NCBI GenBank assembly: GCA_016280395.1
Contig: JAEEGQ010000076.1
Location: 1-38,270, forward strand
DNA: 38,270 nucleotides
Direction: 5' to 3'
DNA from: Lachnospiraceae bacterium
GTDB taxonomy: Bacteria > Bacillota > Clostridia > Lachnospirales > Lachnospiraceae
This document shows positions 30,339-38,270 of the stretch, piece by piece (within the stretch, counting starts at the first letter, position 1; every line of letters starts with the position of its first letter). The notes under the pieces are model-generated. The model saw nothing but the letters and a program-made list of their open reading frames with translations. It did no database searches and was not told where the DNA came from. Made by a program: the position numbers and the translations under genes.

Positions 30339-31276
30339 GCAGGAACAAAAAGAAAAAAGGCGTTTCTCTTGCGGCAAAAAAGGCAAGGATGGGCTGGGTA
30401 TTCGTTTCTCCGTTCGTTATCGGCTTTTTCCTGTTTTTCATGATACTCATCGCTCGTTCCGTGGGCTTCAGTTTCATGGAAGTGACAATGGAGCAGGGAG
30501 GCGGATATTCGACCAAATGGGTAGGAAAAGACAATTTCTATTACATGCTCCGGGTGCATCAGTACTACACGGAACAGATGTGGTCCTCGGTAAAGGATAT
30601 GTTCCTAAACCTCGCGATAGTTCCCATATTCAGCCTCTTTGTGGCGATGCTCCTGAACCGTAAGATCAAAGGCAGGACGATATTCAGAGCGATCTTCTTT
30701 ATACCGGTTATCCTCGCAACGGGTATAATCGCAAAAGCGGATGCTCTGAACAATATCCGCGGAGCCTTTTCAAACCTCGATATGGGAGAGATCACGACCA
30801 CGGCCGAGGAGATGAGCGACGCTTTCAACGTGGAAAGCCTTATGTATTACTTAAAGAACGTGTTCAGGTTCTCACCTGAGATCATGAACATCGTTGAGCG
30901 CGCGATACAGAACATCTACGGCGTGATAAACGATTCCGGAGTGCAGATACTCATCTTCCTTTCGGGCCTGCAGTCGATCCCGTCTTCACTCTATGAAGCC
31001 GCTGCGATCGAGGGCTGCTCAAAGTGGGAGAGCTTCTGGAAGATAACGGTGCCCATGGTGAGCCCCATGATACTTGTAAACTTTGTATATACGATCGCTG
31101 ACTCATTTACGAAGTACAACAACAATGTCATGAAGATCATCCAGGAGGAGATCCTTGCAAATTCCTACGGATATGCGTCGGCGGGCGCCTGGATATATTT
31201 CGGTATCATAGCGGCGGTGGTGGCTGTCGTGATGCTCGTCGCAAGACGGTTTGTATTTTATCAGAACAGGGACTAG
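30335..31276 (+). CDS. CUT1 ABC transporter permease, MalF type (pair 2)
   Basis: 313 residues, membrane segments from WVFVSPFVIGFFLFFMILI onward and an intact EAA loop, YEAAAIEGCSKWESFWKITVPMVSP. Between the third and fourth membrane segments it has a longer polar stretch (about residues 130-195: GAFSNLDMGEITTTAEEMSDA..., SPEIMNIVERAIQNIYG) than the first MalF-type protein, which could be an extracytoplasmic contact for a partner. The start overlaps the DUF5696 stop by 4 bp, so the two are translationally coupled, linking this pair tightly to DUF5696. Confidence 0.94.
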   Translation: MSRNKKKKGVSLAAKKARMGWVFVSPFVIGFFLFFMILIARSVGFSFMEVTMEQGGGYSTKWVGKDNFYYMLRVHQYYTEQMWSSVKDMFLNLAIVPIFSLFVAMLLNRKIKGRTIFRAIFFIPVILATGIIAKADALNNIRGAFSNLDMGEITTTAEEMSDAFNVESLMYYLKNVFRFSPEIMNIVERAIQNIYGVINDSGVQILIFLSGLQSIPSSLYEAAAIEGCSKWESFWKITVPMVSPMILVNFVYTIADSFTKYNNNVMKIIQEEILANSYGYASAGAWIYFGIIAAVVAVVMLVARRFVFYQNRD

Positions 31277-31285
31277 GAGGTAAAA

Positions 31286-32233
31286 ATGAACAAAAACAAA
31301 AAGCTGCACATGTTCAAAAACGGCAGAAAGATCATTTTTACTGCGTTCCAGTATCTGATACTGATAGGACTGTGCTATTACATCCTTTCTCCGATATTTT
31401 TAAAAGTGTCCATGAGCTTCATGTCGGAGAACGACCTTCTCGACAAGCTCGTTGTCTATATCCCGAGAAAGATAAGCCTTTGGAACTACAAGACCGCGGC
31501 TTCGTACTTAAATTACTGGGAAGGGCTTTTCAACACATTTCTGATATCGACCTTCGCGGGACTCATACAGATGATGGTGTGCACATTCATAGGATATGGC
31601 CTTGCGCGGTTTGATTTTAAGGGAAAGGGCGCGATCATGCTGGTAGTATTCCTTACGATCATCACACCGCCCATGACTTACCAGACGCCTATGTATCTGT
31701 TTTTCAGATACTTTGACATTTTCGGTATCCTTAAAGCGACGACCGGCTCGGTACTCAACCTCATGGACTCTTTCTGGCCGCTCCTCATCCTTTCCGTGAC
31801 AGGTTTTGGATTTAAGAACGGTGTTTACATCTACATGATGAGACAGTATTTCAGAGGATTCCCGCTGGAACTTGAGGAAGCCGCATACGTTGACGGTTCG
31901 GGAGTTTTCAGGACTTTCTGGTTTGTCATCCTTCCAAATGCAAAATCGATGCTTGTCACCATCTTTATGTTCGGTTTCGCATGGCAGTGGACCGATACGC
32001 TGTATTCAAAGATGTTCTTCAGCAGGATCAAGACACTTTCAAACCTTCTGAGCAAGGGCTTTGAAGGAATGATGGTCGCAGGAAAGGAACTCGGACTTAA
32101 AGGCGGACAGCCGCTCACGATCGCGCTCACAGGCACCTACAGCCTCATGGTGATCATCCCGCTCATACTCATCTATATCGTTGTGCAGAAGCAGGTCACC
32201 GAAGGCATCGAGAGAAGCGGTATCGTCGGATGA
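31286..32233 (+). CDS. CUT1 ABC transporter permease, MalG type (pair 2)
   Basis: 315 residues, six predicted membrane segments (first TAFQYLILIGLCYYILSPIFL) and EAA loop LEEAAYVDGSGVFRTFWFVILPNAKS. AGGAGG overlaps the stop of the preceding gene and lies 5 bp before the ATG. It pairs with the 30335 permease. The sequence differs strongly from the first MalG-type protein, so the two pairs are not a recent duplication. Confidence 0.94.
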   Translation: MNKNKKLHMFKNGRKIIFTAFQYLILIGLCYYILSPIFLKVSMSFMSENDLLDKLVVYIPRKISLWNYKTAASYLNYWEGLFNTFLISTFAGLIQMMVCTFIGYGLARFDFKGKGAIMLVVFLTIITPPMTYQTPMYLFFRYFDIFGILKATTGSVLNLMDSFWPLLILSVTGFGFKNGVYIYMMRQYFRGFPLELEEAAYVDGSGVFRTFWFVILPNAKSMLVTIFMFGFAWQWTDTLYSKMFFSRIKTLSNLLSKGFEGMMVAGKELGLKGGQPLTIALTGTYSLMVIIPLILIYIVVQKQVTEGIERSGIVG

Positions 32234-32246
32234 CAAAGGGGCAGAC

Positions 32247-34652
32247 ATGCTTGACGGACATTTAAAGGCGCATACGGCGCCCGTCGCAGACAAAGAGAAT
32301 ATAGTTTATTTTAAGGATTACAGGATAACGGTGCTTTCCGACAGACTTTTCAGGATAGAAAAGGACAGAGCCGGAGAGTATCTCGACAAAGCCACGAGAG
32401 TGGTCTGGTTCAGAGACATGCCGAAGAACCGGTTCAGTATTTACGAAGACGGGAACGAACTTCAGATAAGCACGGACCTTGTCACACTCTCCGTAAATGA
32501 TGGAGAGCCCTTCGGAACCGTTGTCTTTAGAGACGGGAAGAAAGTAACACTGAACGACTCTGAGAATCTTCTCGGGACCTACAGGACGCTTGACTGCTGT
32601 AACGGAAACCTTTACACGGTGTGGGATCGTGATACGCTCATGCAGACCCCGATAAAGCTTGAAAAGGGCGTACTCGCAAAAAACGGAGTGGCAGTGTTTG
32701 ATGACGCTGCATCAGTGATACTTGATGACGACGGCCTGATACGCGAAAGACCTGAGACCGAAGCGGATATCTATGTATTTGCTTTCGGGCATGACTATCG
32801 CGCCGCGATAAGAGAACTCTACATGATCACGGGGCGTGTGCCACTTGTACCGAGGTTCGCGCTCGGAAACTGGTGGAGCAGATATCATGACTACAGCCAG
32901 AAGGAATATCTTCACCTCATGGAGGATTTTGAAAAAGATGATATTCCCTTTACCGTCGCGACCGTCGATATGGATTGGCACTGGTCATACAGCCTTGACA
33001 GGGTAAAGCATATCACGGAAGACGGGAAAAATGACGATCTTCACGGGCACGCGAACGGATGGACCGGGTACAGCTGGAATACGGAGCTTTTTCCGGACTA
33101 CAGGAGCTTCTTAAAGAAACTGCACGAAATGGGGCTAAGGGTCACATTAAATCTCCATCCTGCGGACGGCGTGCGCTATTTTGAGGATGCGTACGAAGAA
33201 ATGGCAAAGGCCATGGATATCGATCCAAAGAGCGAGCAGCAGATCAGGTTTGACATAACGGATGAGAAATTCATAAACGCATATTTTAAGGTGCTTCACA
33301 AGCCTTATGAACATGAAGGTGTGGATTTCTGGTGGATCGACTGGCAGCAGGGGAACAACTCAAAAGTAAAGGGGCTTGACCCGCTGTTTGCGTTGAATCA
33401 TTACCATTTCGCGGATAACGCAAAAGAACACCTTCCGCTCATATTGTCGAGATACTGCGGGATAGGCTCTCACAGGTATCCGCTGGGCTTTTCGGGCGAC
33501 ACTCATGTGACATGGGAGACATTAAAGTTCCTGCCGTATTTTACGGCGACTGCTTCAAATGCAGGCTATTCCTGGTGGAGCCATGATATAGGCGGTCATA
33601 TGGCGGGTGGCAAGGACAACGAGCTGAACGTGAGATTTGTGCAGTTTGGCGTGTTTTCTCCGATAAACCGTCTGCACTGCTCAAACAGCCTTACCTTCAC
33701 CAAGGAGCCCTCGGCATATAAGAACGGAACCGGTAAGATCATAGAATCCTTCCTTCGCCTGAGACACAGGATGATACCGTTCCTTTATTCCGCGGCGTAT
33801 GAAACGCATTTAAACGGTCGTGCGCTCACAGAGCCTATGTATTATGATCATCCTGAGGAAGAAGAGGCATACAGGGCAAGAGATCAGTATATGTTTGGTG
33901 GAAATCTCCTTGTGGCGCCTGTGATAACAAGATCCGAAAACTACGGGATGGCGGAAACAAAAGTGTGGCTTCCACATGGCAGATGGACGGACATATTTAC
34001 GGGTGACGAGCACAACGGCGGAAAGACCATAAGCGCAGTGCGATATATGGATTCCATTCCGGTGTTTGCGAAAGAAGGAGCAGTCTTTGTGCTTGACGCA
34101 AGAAGACACGGAAATGCCTGTGACACGCCCGAAAAACTTGAAATCATGCTCTTTAACGGTGACGGTACTTATACACTTCATGAAGACAAGGACGGCGTGC
34201 GGTCGGATACATGCTTTGAACTCGTAAAGACAGGAGAAAACAGGCAAAAACTCACGATCAGGACCACAGAGGAGGCTGCGGGAGCATATAGGGAGAACAG
34301 ATGCTTTGAATTGTTCTTTAAAAATATCGAAAGTGGAAATGTGACGCTCATCCGGAACGGCATAAAAGAAGAACCGTGCACGGATGACAACAAGTGTCTG
34401 AGCGTGACTCTGAGCGGCCTTAAGGCTGGCGAAGAAATAGAGATGGAAGTCGGGTTTGCTGCAGATAATGAGGAACGTATAAAAAGAGCGGTCCTCAGAG
34501 AACTCACATTCTTTGAATGCGAGACCTCTGTAAAAGACAGGCTTACGCATGAGATACTAAACAACAGGGGTTCCTGCTTAAAGGATATATTCCTTGACTC
34601 CGGGCTTCCGTGGATATTTATAAAACGACTTCTTGAAACTGCGGATTTCTGA
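32247..34652 (+). CDS. GH31 alpha-glycosidase, cytoplasmic
   Basis: 801 residues. GH31 barrel with nucleophile D365 in WWIDWQQG and acid/base D418 in FSGDT; other conserved segments are FALGNWWSRYHDYSQKEY, TVDMDWHW, HDIGGHM and LRHRMIPFLYS. No signal peptide, so it works on imported sugars. GH31 includes alpha-glucosidase, alpha-xylosidase, sulfoquinovosidase and other activities; the WWIDWQQG motif is that of a GH31 subgroup seen in gut Firmicutes and does not fix the substrate. The ATG at 32247 has AAGGGG 5 bp upstream; an earlier in-frame ATG at 32181 lies within the permease gene and is rejected. The last 55 residues are a helical tail beyond the usual C-terminal sandwich. It is the last gene of the large operon, followed by a terminator. 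Confidence 0.93.
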   Translation: MLDGHLKAHTAPVADKENIVYFKDYRITVLSDRLFRIEKDRAGEYLDKATRVVWFRDMPKNRFSIYEDGNELQISTDLVTLSVNDGEPFGTVVFRDGKKVTLNDSENLLGTYRTLDCCNGNLYTVWDRDTLMQTPIKLEKGVLAKNGVAVFDDAASVILDDDGLIRERPETEADIYVFAFGHDYRAAIRELYMITGRVPLVPRFALGNWWSRYHDYSQKEYLHLMEDFEKDDIPFTVATVDMDWHWSYSLDRVKHITEDGKNDDLHGHANGWTGYSWNTELFPDYRSFLKKLHEMGLRVTLNLHPADGVRYFEDAYEEMAKAMDIDPKSEQQIRFDITDEKFINAYFKVLHKPYEHEGVDFWWIDWQQGNNSKVKGLDPLFALNHYHFADNAKEHLPLILSRYCGIGSHRYPLGFSGDTHVTWETLKFLPYFTATASNAGYSWWSHDIGGHMAGGKDNELNVRFVQFGVFSPINRLHCSNSLTFTKEPSAYKNGTGKIIESFLRLRHRMIPFLYSAAYETHLNGRALTEPMYYDHPEEEEAYRARDQYMFGGNLLVAPVITRSENYGMAETKVWLPHGRWTDIFTGDEHNGGKTISAVRYMDSIPVFAKEGAVFVLDARRHGNACDTPEKLEIMLFNGDGTYTLHEDKDGVRSDTCFELVKTGENRQKLTIRTTEEAAGAYRENRCFELFFKNIESGNVTLIRNGIKEEPCTDDNKCLSVTLSGLKAGEEIEMEVGFAADNEERIKRAVLRELTFFECETSVKDRLTHEILNNRGSCLKDIFLDSGLPWIFIKRLLETADF

Positions 34653-34672
34653 TATTTTTCATTCATTCATAA

Positions 34673-34714
34673 CCAAAAAAAGGATGGAGGCGTTTGGCTT
34701 TCATCCTTTTTTGG
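34673..34714. terminator. Bidirectional terminator between the two convergent GH31 genes
   Basis: AAAAAAGGATG (34676-34686) pairs with CATCCTTTTTT (34702-34712) around a 15-nt loop; CC and GG flank the A and T runs (34673-34674, 34713-34714). Each strand reads a stem followed by a T run, so it can end both the large operon and the minus-strand GH31 gene, whose stop codon lies at 34755. Confidence 0.82.
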
Positions 34715-34754
34715 TCTGTTGTTTTCTGCTGGGAGTTCCTTTTTTCTTTTGGGA

Positions 34755-37700
34755 TCACCTGGTAAGGAGCATGATCTTAAAGGCATCGCCTGTGTCTTTT
34801 GTCTTTATCGTACACAACTGTGTTTTACGATCAAACGAGAATCCTTCATCCGTCTGTTCAAGCTTGTCTTTTGAATGCTCTGCAAGGTCTCTGTTCCCGA
34901 TCGAGACTAAAGCCGTTTCACGGCCTTGCAGCTGAACTTCAAAGACCACATCACGCTTGGGGATTTTTTTGTATTTCCCGGACCTTTCCGATACGGAAAT
35001 ACAGATAGCACAGTCGCCTGCCGCGTTCATAACGCTGCAGTCCACCCGGGTAAGCGCATACACGCCTTGTTTATATGCGTCGCTCGTACCGTCGTCCTCA
35101 TAGAGCACAAACGAGTTTTCGCTGTCTCCTGCCGTGGGATAGATCCTTACGGTCAGAGTGTCCGAGGCTGCGGGATCGTCCATGTACTGTCTTTCCGACT
35201 GCAGAGGCACTATTGAGCCTTCTTTTACAAATACGGGAAGGACATCAAAAGGCGCGTGATAAACGATATGCCGACCTCCTTCGTACACCGAGGACGGATC
35301 GTTAATGTCATACCAGCGGCCCTTAGGAAGATATACTTTTTTCTCTTCGCTGTCGTCAAGCACGGGAGCCACAAGAAAAGCGGTGCCGCACATGAACTGG
35401 GTGTCTGTGCCGTAGGTATTCTGATCGTCCTGAAACTCCATGAGCATTGGACGAACGAGCGGAAGCCCGGTCCCGTTTTCATCCGCTTTTCCCTCAAGGC
35501 CGGTGCCTATGATGCTGTCCGCGGCAAACGAATACATATACGGGATGAGGCGGTAGCGGAGATTTATATATTTCTTTGACACTTCGAGCGCATCGTGTGT
35601 CCAGGGCTCTTTTTCCTCGACTCCTTCACAGTAATGGAAGCGGTGCACGGGAGTAAAGGTCGCAAGCTCCACCCAGCGTTTGTACTGTGTGGAAGTGATG
35701 GTGGTAAAGAACCCTCCGATGTCAAAACCCCAGTAGTTATACCCTGTGAGTGAGAGGCCTGTTCCGAGGATTATCTGCTCATGCATGGATCTGCATGTCC
35801 CCTGGATGTCTCCCGTCCAGGGCGAAGCATACCTGTGTGTGCCGCTGTAACCCGAACGTGTCTGCAGAAATGCTCTTTTTCCGTTTTCGGTCATCTTGTC
35901 AAATACGGCTTTTTGGTGCATGATCGCGTAGGCGTTCTTGACTTCGTTGAAGGTGCCGTAGGGGCGTCCTTCTTCGTTCCGGAAATACCAGTCGGGATTG
36001 TATTTTGCAGGCTCGTTCATGTCGAGCCACATGCAGGAAACGCCTTGTTTTATGATGCCGTCAAGAAGTGTGCCCCACCAGGCGGCCGCTTTGGGATCGA
36101 AGAAATCCACAAGGCCGGACGGACCGCCCCACGGCCAGGTTATCTGACGGGTGTGACCCGACACATCTTTTACAAAAAATCCGTGCTCTTCACCGTATCT
36201 GTAAAACGCGTTGTCATCGCGGTCGGTGATGTTCGGGTCGTTTATGAGCCCGTAACGGATGTGGAGGTCTCTCAGCTTTTTTATCATGCCGTCGGGATCG
36301 GGGTAGTTCTTTTTGTTAAAGAGCGTCGGAGCGCATAGGTATTCATACCATTCGATGTCGGAAAGGATGACGTCTATGGGTATGCTGAGCTTTCTGTAGG
36401 TTTCCGCGACTCTTTCGATGTCTTCCTGCTTGTAGCCGTAATGGCACTGTATGTTCCCGTAAGCCCATCTGGGCGCGAAAAAGCTTTTTCCCGCCATATC
36501 CGTGTAGGTCTTTGTTACGGTCTTAAAGGAAGGGCCGTAGATGAAGTAATAGATCAGCTTTCCGCCGGGATTCGGATTTGAGCTTTTGAAGGTGCAGGTA
36601 TCTTTTCTGGAAGCGCCGAGATCGAACTCCGTAAATGAGGAGTTGTCAAAAAGCACAGAGTAGCCGGCAGAGCTCACATAATACGGGTTTGACATATACC
36701 ACTTGCCGTTTTCCCATGCAGGGACGGAAGAGTCATTTGCGGCACCGTATGCATCCACGGCCCACATCTGTTCTTTCTGTCCTGTATGCTCAAAGCCATT
36801 CAGTTTTTCACCAAGTCCGTAAAAACGCTCTCCCGGTAAGATGCGGTTGTTTACAAAGCATTCTCCTGAGGGAGTCCATCCCATGGAAGAAGGCTTGTTC
36901 TGCATGATCACATTGTTTTCGCTGTCTTTAAAAGTCACAAAAAACGGCGTTTTGTTTATCTTTATCCGGATTTTAGAGAGAGAAAGAGTGTAGGAGCGTC
37001 CTGTCTCGCTCACTTCGAACGCTTCGGGGGCCACGTTTTCGTTGATCACTGTGAAGGAGTCGTAAGTGGTCCTGAAACTACGCTCGGGATCGGCAAATAT
37101 CTTTACTGCGTTTCCGGATACGGATGAGATAAGGACATCCGCGTTGTCGCAGGAAAAAACGACTTTTGACGTTCCAAGGCCCTTTACCGAGCGGACATTC
37201 CCCACATAACACGGTGTGGAGGGGATGATCCCGATGAAGTCGATGATGAGATTTCCCGTATCGTCTTTTTCTTTTACAAAGGAAATGTTGTTTGCACCTT
37301 TTTTAAGACGCACGTTCATGGTAAAATCACTTCTTATGTCGAGAGTGCGAAGGGAAGCAAGGAGGAGACGCTGTTTTTCCTTGTTTATCGCAAGCGTCAC
37401 GCTCTGAGGCTCGGAGTTTGTGTTCCCCGCGCCGTATCGTATCCTGAGAGCGTAAGTGCCGGCTTTTCCGGCAAAAACCTTGAACTTGATCCCGTCACCT
37501 TCATGAGTGAAACCGGGCAGGTTTCCGAGGCACTGCTCTTTTGTCATCGAACCGGAAAAACCGGCATCGCACGCTTCATAGATCTCAAAAAGCTTTACCG
37601 AAGAAATGCAGACAGCGTCCGAGGAAGCATGGCTTTTTTTGCACTTTTCCGGAACGGATATCGTTATCTTTTGCTTCCCCTCGGGCAACACAAAGCTTAC

Positions 37701-37871
37701 GGGAATCTCGGTAAAGGTCTCTTTGTTTACTGTGGGAATGAGGGTTATGGTCTTCTTTACGCCGTTTACGGAAAGCTCTGCGCTTTCTTTTTTTCCTCCG
37801 GCGTTTGAATATCTGATGGAAAGCCCATATTTCCCGCTTTTTGTGATATAATGTTCCTCACTGAAATACAT
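34755..37871 (-). CDS. GH31 alpha-glycosidase with two N-terminal beta-sandwich modules
   Basis: 1038 residues. Residues about 1-95 and 100-225 are CBM35/CBM6-like sandwiches (KSGKYGLSIRYSNAGG, LPEGKQKITISVPE; then KAGTYALRIRYGAGN, LKKGANNISFVKE). The GH31 N-domain (about 240-440) contains RFYGLGEKLNGFEHTGQ, and the barrel carries nucleophile D617 in MWLDMNEPA and acid/base D688 in WTGDIQGT, which is the classic alpha-glucosidase-like subgroup, different from the other GH31 here. The ATG at 37871 is the first possible start: an in-frame TGA lies 6 codons upstream, and GAGGGGAG sits 9 bp before the ATG. So the protein has no signal peptide and its first module begins part-way into the fold. 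Carbohydrate-binding-like modules on a cytoplasmic enzyme are unusual. It is monocistronic and divergent from the SGNH hydrolase. Confidence 0.92.
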   Translation of the reverse strand: MYFSEEHYITKSGKYGLSIRYSNAGGKKESAELSVNGVKKTITLIPTVNKETFTEIPVSFVLPEGKQKITISVPEKCKKSHASSDAVCISSVKLFEIYEACDAGFSGSMTKEQCLGNLPGFTHEGDGIKFKVFAGKAGTYALRIRYGAGNTNSEPQSVTLAINKEKQRLLLASLRTLDIRSDFTMNVRLKKGANNISFVKEKDDTGNLIIDFIGIIPSTPCYVGNVRSVKGLGTSKVVFSCDNADVLISSVSGNAVKIFADPERSFRTTYDSFTVINENVAPEAFEVSETGRSYTLSLSKIRIKINKTPFFVTFKDSENNVIMQNKPSSMGWTPSGECFVNNRILPGERFYGLGEKLNGFEHTGQKEQMWAVDAYGAANDSSVPAWENGKWYMSNPYYVSSAGYSVLFDNSSFTEFDLGASRKDTCTFKSSNPNPGGKLIYYFIYGPSFKTVTKTYTDMAGKSFFAPRWAYGNIQCHYGYKQEDIERVAETYRKLSIPIDVILSDIEWYEYLCAPTLFNKKNYPDPDGMIKKLRDLHIRYGLINDPNITDRDDNAFYRYGEEHGFFVKDVSGHTRQITWPWGGPSGLVDFFDPKAAAWWGTLLDGIIKQGVSCMWLDMNEPAKYNPDWYFRNEEGRPYGTFNEVKNAYAIMHQKAVFDKMTENGKRAFLQTRSGYSGTHRYASPWTGDIQGTCRSMHEQIILGTGLSLTGYNYWGFDIGGFFTTITSTQYKRWVELATFTPVHRFHYCEGVEEKEPWTHDALEVSKKYINLRYRLIPYMYSFAADSIIGTGLEGKADENGTGLPLVRPMLMEFQDDQNTYGTDTQFMCGTAFLVAPVLDDSEEKKVYLPKGRWYDINDPSSVYEGGRHIVYHAPFDVLPVFVKEGSIVPLQSERQYMDDPAASDTLTVRIYPTAGDSENSFVLYEDDGTSDAYKQGVYALTRVDCSVMNAAGDCAICISVSERSGKYKKIPKRDVVFEVQLQGRETALVSIGNRDLAEHSKDKLEQTDEGFSFDRKTQLCTIKTKDTGDAFKIMLLTR

Positions 37872-37909
37872 AAAAATTTTCTCCCCTCACATCTTTTAAA
37901 ATTCGAAAA

Positions 37910-37927
37910 TAAATGTTATAACATTTA
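37910..37927. promoter_or_regulatory. 18-bp perfect palindrome upstream of the GH31 gene
   Basis: TAAATGTTATAACATTTA is a perfect palindrome without spacer, 39-56 bp upstream of the GH31 start codon on the minus strand. Its symmetry suits a dimeric regulator different from the one that binds the ATGATATA arms. It could also overlap a promoter element. No second copy is seen in the window. Confidence 0.55.
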
Positions 37928-37930
37928 AAA

Positions 37931-37953
37931 TATGATATATATATTATATCATA
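37931..37953. promoter_or_regulatory. Palindrome made of ATGATATA and TATATCAT arms in the divergent promoter region
   Basis: TATGATATA (37931-37939), 5 bp, TATATCATA (37945-37953): the same octamer arms as the locus operator, but facing the other way and with a 5-bp centre. A TATAAT -10 for the minus strand lies inside (complement of 37943-37948), with a poor -35 (complement of TGAACA, 37966-37971). It lies between the GH31 and SGNH genes and may control both. Because the arms are reversed, binding by the same regulator is less certain. Confidence 0.5.
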
Positions 37954-38028
37954 TCTACGGGAATATGAACAGCATCATATGCGATTTATTTGTATTTTCG
38001 GCAAAAAAACGCAAAGAGAGGAAACAAG

Positions 38029-38270
38029 ATGAATGTAAAAGAAAACAGTCCGTTAAAGGGAAAGAGGATACTGTTCCTCGGTTCTTCCGTCACTCTCGGA
38101 GCCTGCTCCGGAGAATATTCCATGGCGGACAGCATCAGGGACACAGACTGCGCGGAAGTCACAAAGGAAGCTGTGAACGGGACAACGCTTTCGACCGCGC
38201 GTGACAATTCCTATGTGGAACGTCTTTTAAAGATCGGCAAAGATCAAAAGTTCGACTTGGTGGTGGTGCA
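38029..38270 (+). CDS. SGNH/GDSL-type hydrolase, N-terminal part (cut by window end)
   Basis: The ATG at 38029 has AGAGAGG 7 bp upstream and the frame stays open to the last base (80 codons). ILFLGSSVTLGACSGEYSMADS is block I of the SGNH hydrolase fold, where the catalytic Ser sits in GSSVT (GDSx in many relatives); FDLVVV near the cut is the following beta-strand. Members include carbohydrate esterases and lipases. Next to glycosidases, a deacetylase acting on acetylated oligosaccharides is possible but cannot be shown here. No signal peptide is visible, so it is probably cytoplasmic. It is divergent from the GH31 gene with 157 bp between. Confidence 0.8.
   Translation, partial: MNVKENSPLKGKRILFLGSSVTLGACSGEYSMADSIRDTDCAEVTKEAVNGTTLSTARDNSYVERLLKIGKDQKFDLVVV

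Noticed and set aside
1-38270. Mobile element, integrase, attachment site or tRNA insertion point
   Set aside because: No transposase, integrase, terminal repeat or tRNA-like cloverleaf was recognised, and base composition looks even across the genes.

Overview
The window looks like a glycan-utilisation locus from a Firmicute, most likely Lachnospiraceae or a close relative. Reasons: strong AGGAGG-type ribosome binding sites, sigma-A promoters of the TTGACA-N17-TAATAT type, lipoproteins with Pro/Thr/Glu/Ala-rich linkers instead of Sus-type outer-membrane proteins, CUT1 ABC transporters with no dedicated ATPase, and GntR/LacI/AraC-type regulators. No rRNA, tRNA, CRISPR, IS element or phage gene is visible. 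The taxon is inferred from style, not from a marker gene.

Layout. (1) 1-4293: end of a metallo-beta-lactamase-fold gene, an AraC-type regulator converging on a GH2 gene with overlapping stop codons, and a divergent GntR-LacI-type regulator. (2) 4367-11370: an operon with a structured leader, encoding a ROK sugar kinase, a GntR/UTRA regulator, a long-form phosphomannose isomerase, a GH38-like DUF5054 protein and a GH76 lipoprotein, closed by a clear terminator. (3) 11428-15940: a strong promoter driving a GH38 alpha-mannosidase and a GH125 exo-alpha-1,6-mannosidase, translationally coupled. (4) 16060-34712: an operon of about 18.6 kb encoding a second GH76 lipoprotein, a triple-CBM6-like lipoprotein, a solute-binding lipoprotein, a membrane-anchored CBM-like/solute-binding fusion, two complete MalF/MalG-type permease pairs, an NHL-TPR-YIP1 protein and a DUF5696 protein between the two pairs, and a GH31 enzyme. 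It ends in a bidirectional terminator. (5) 34755-38270: a convergent GH31 gene with N-terminal beta-sandwich modules, a palindrome-rich divergent promoter region and the start of an SGNH hydrolase.

How the genes may work together. Two surface GH76 endo-alpha-1,6-mannanases would cut an alpha-mannan backbone, as in yeast mannan. The triple-CBM lipoprotein and the CBM-like/solute-binding fusion would hold and pass on fragments. One or both CUT1 permease pairs would import oligosaccharides using an ATPase encoded elsewhere. Cytoplasmic GH38, DUF5054/GH38-like and GH125 enzymes would release mannose. The ROK kinase and phosphomannose isomerase would convert it to mannose-6-phosphate and then fructose-6-phosphate. 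The GH2 and GH31 enzymes suggest that the natural substrate carries other decorations, or that several glycans are handled. The pathway is inferred from gene families.

The two most notable signals are a 26-bp inverted repeat, TATATCAT-N10-ATGATATA, found identically over the promoters of the GntR-LacI gene and the large operon, with degenerate or half copies at other promoters of the locus; and the double-permease cassette with the NHL-TPR-YIP1 and DUF5696 proteins, which looks like a multi-component membrane machine of unknown mechanism.
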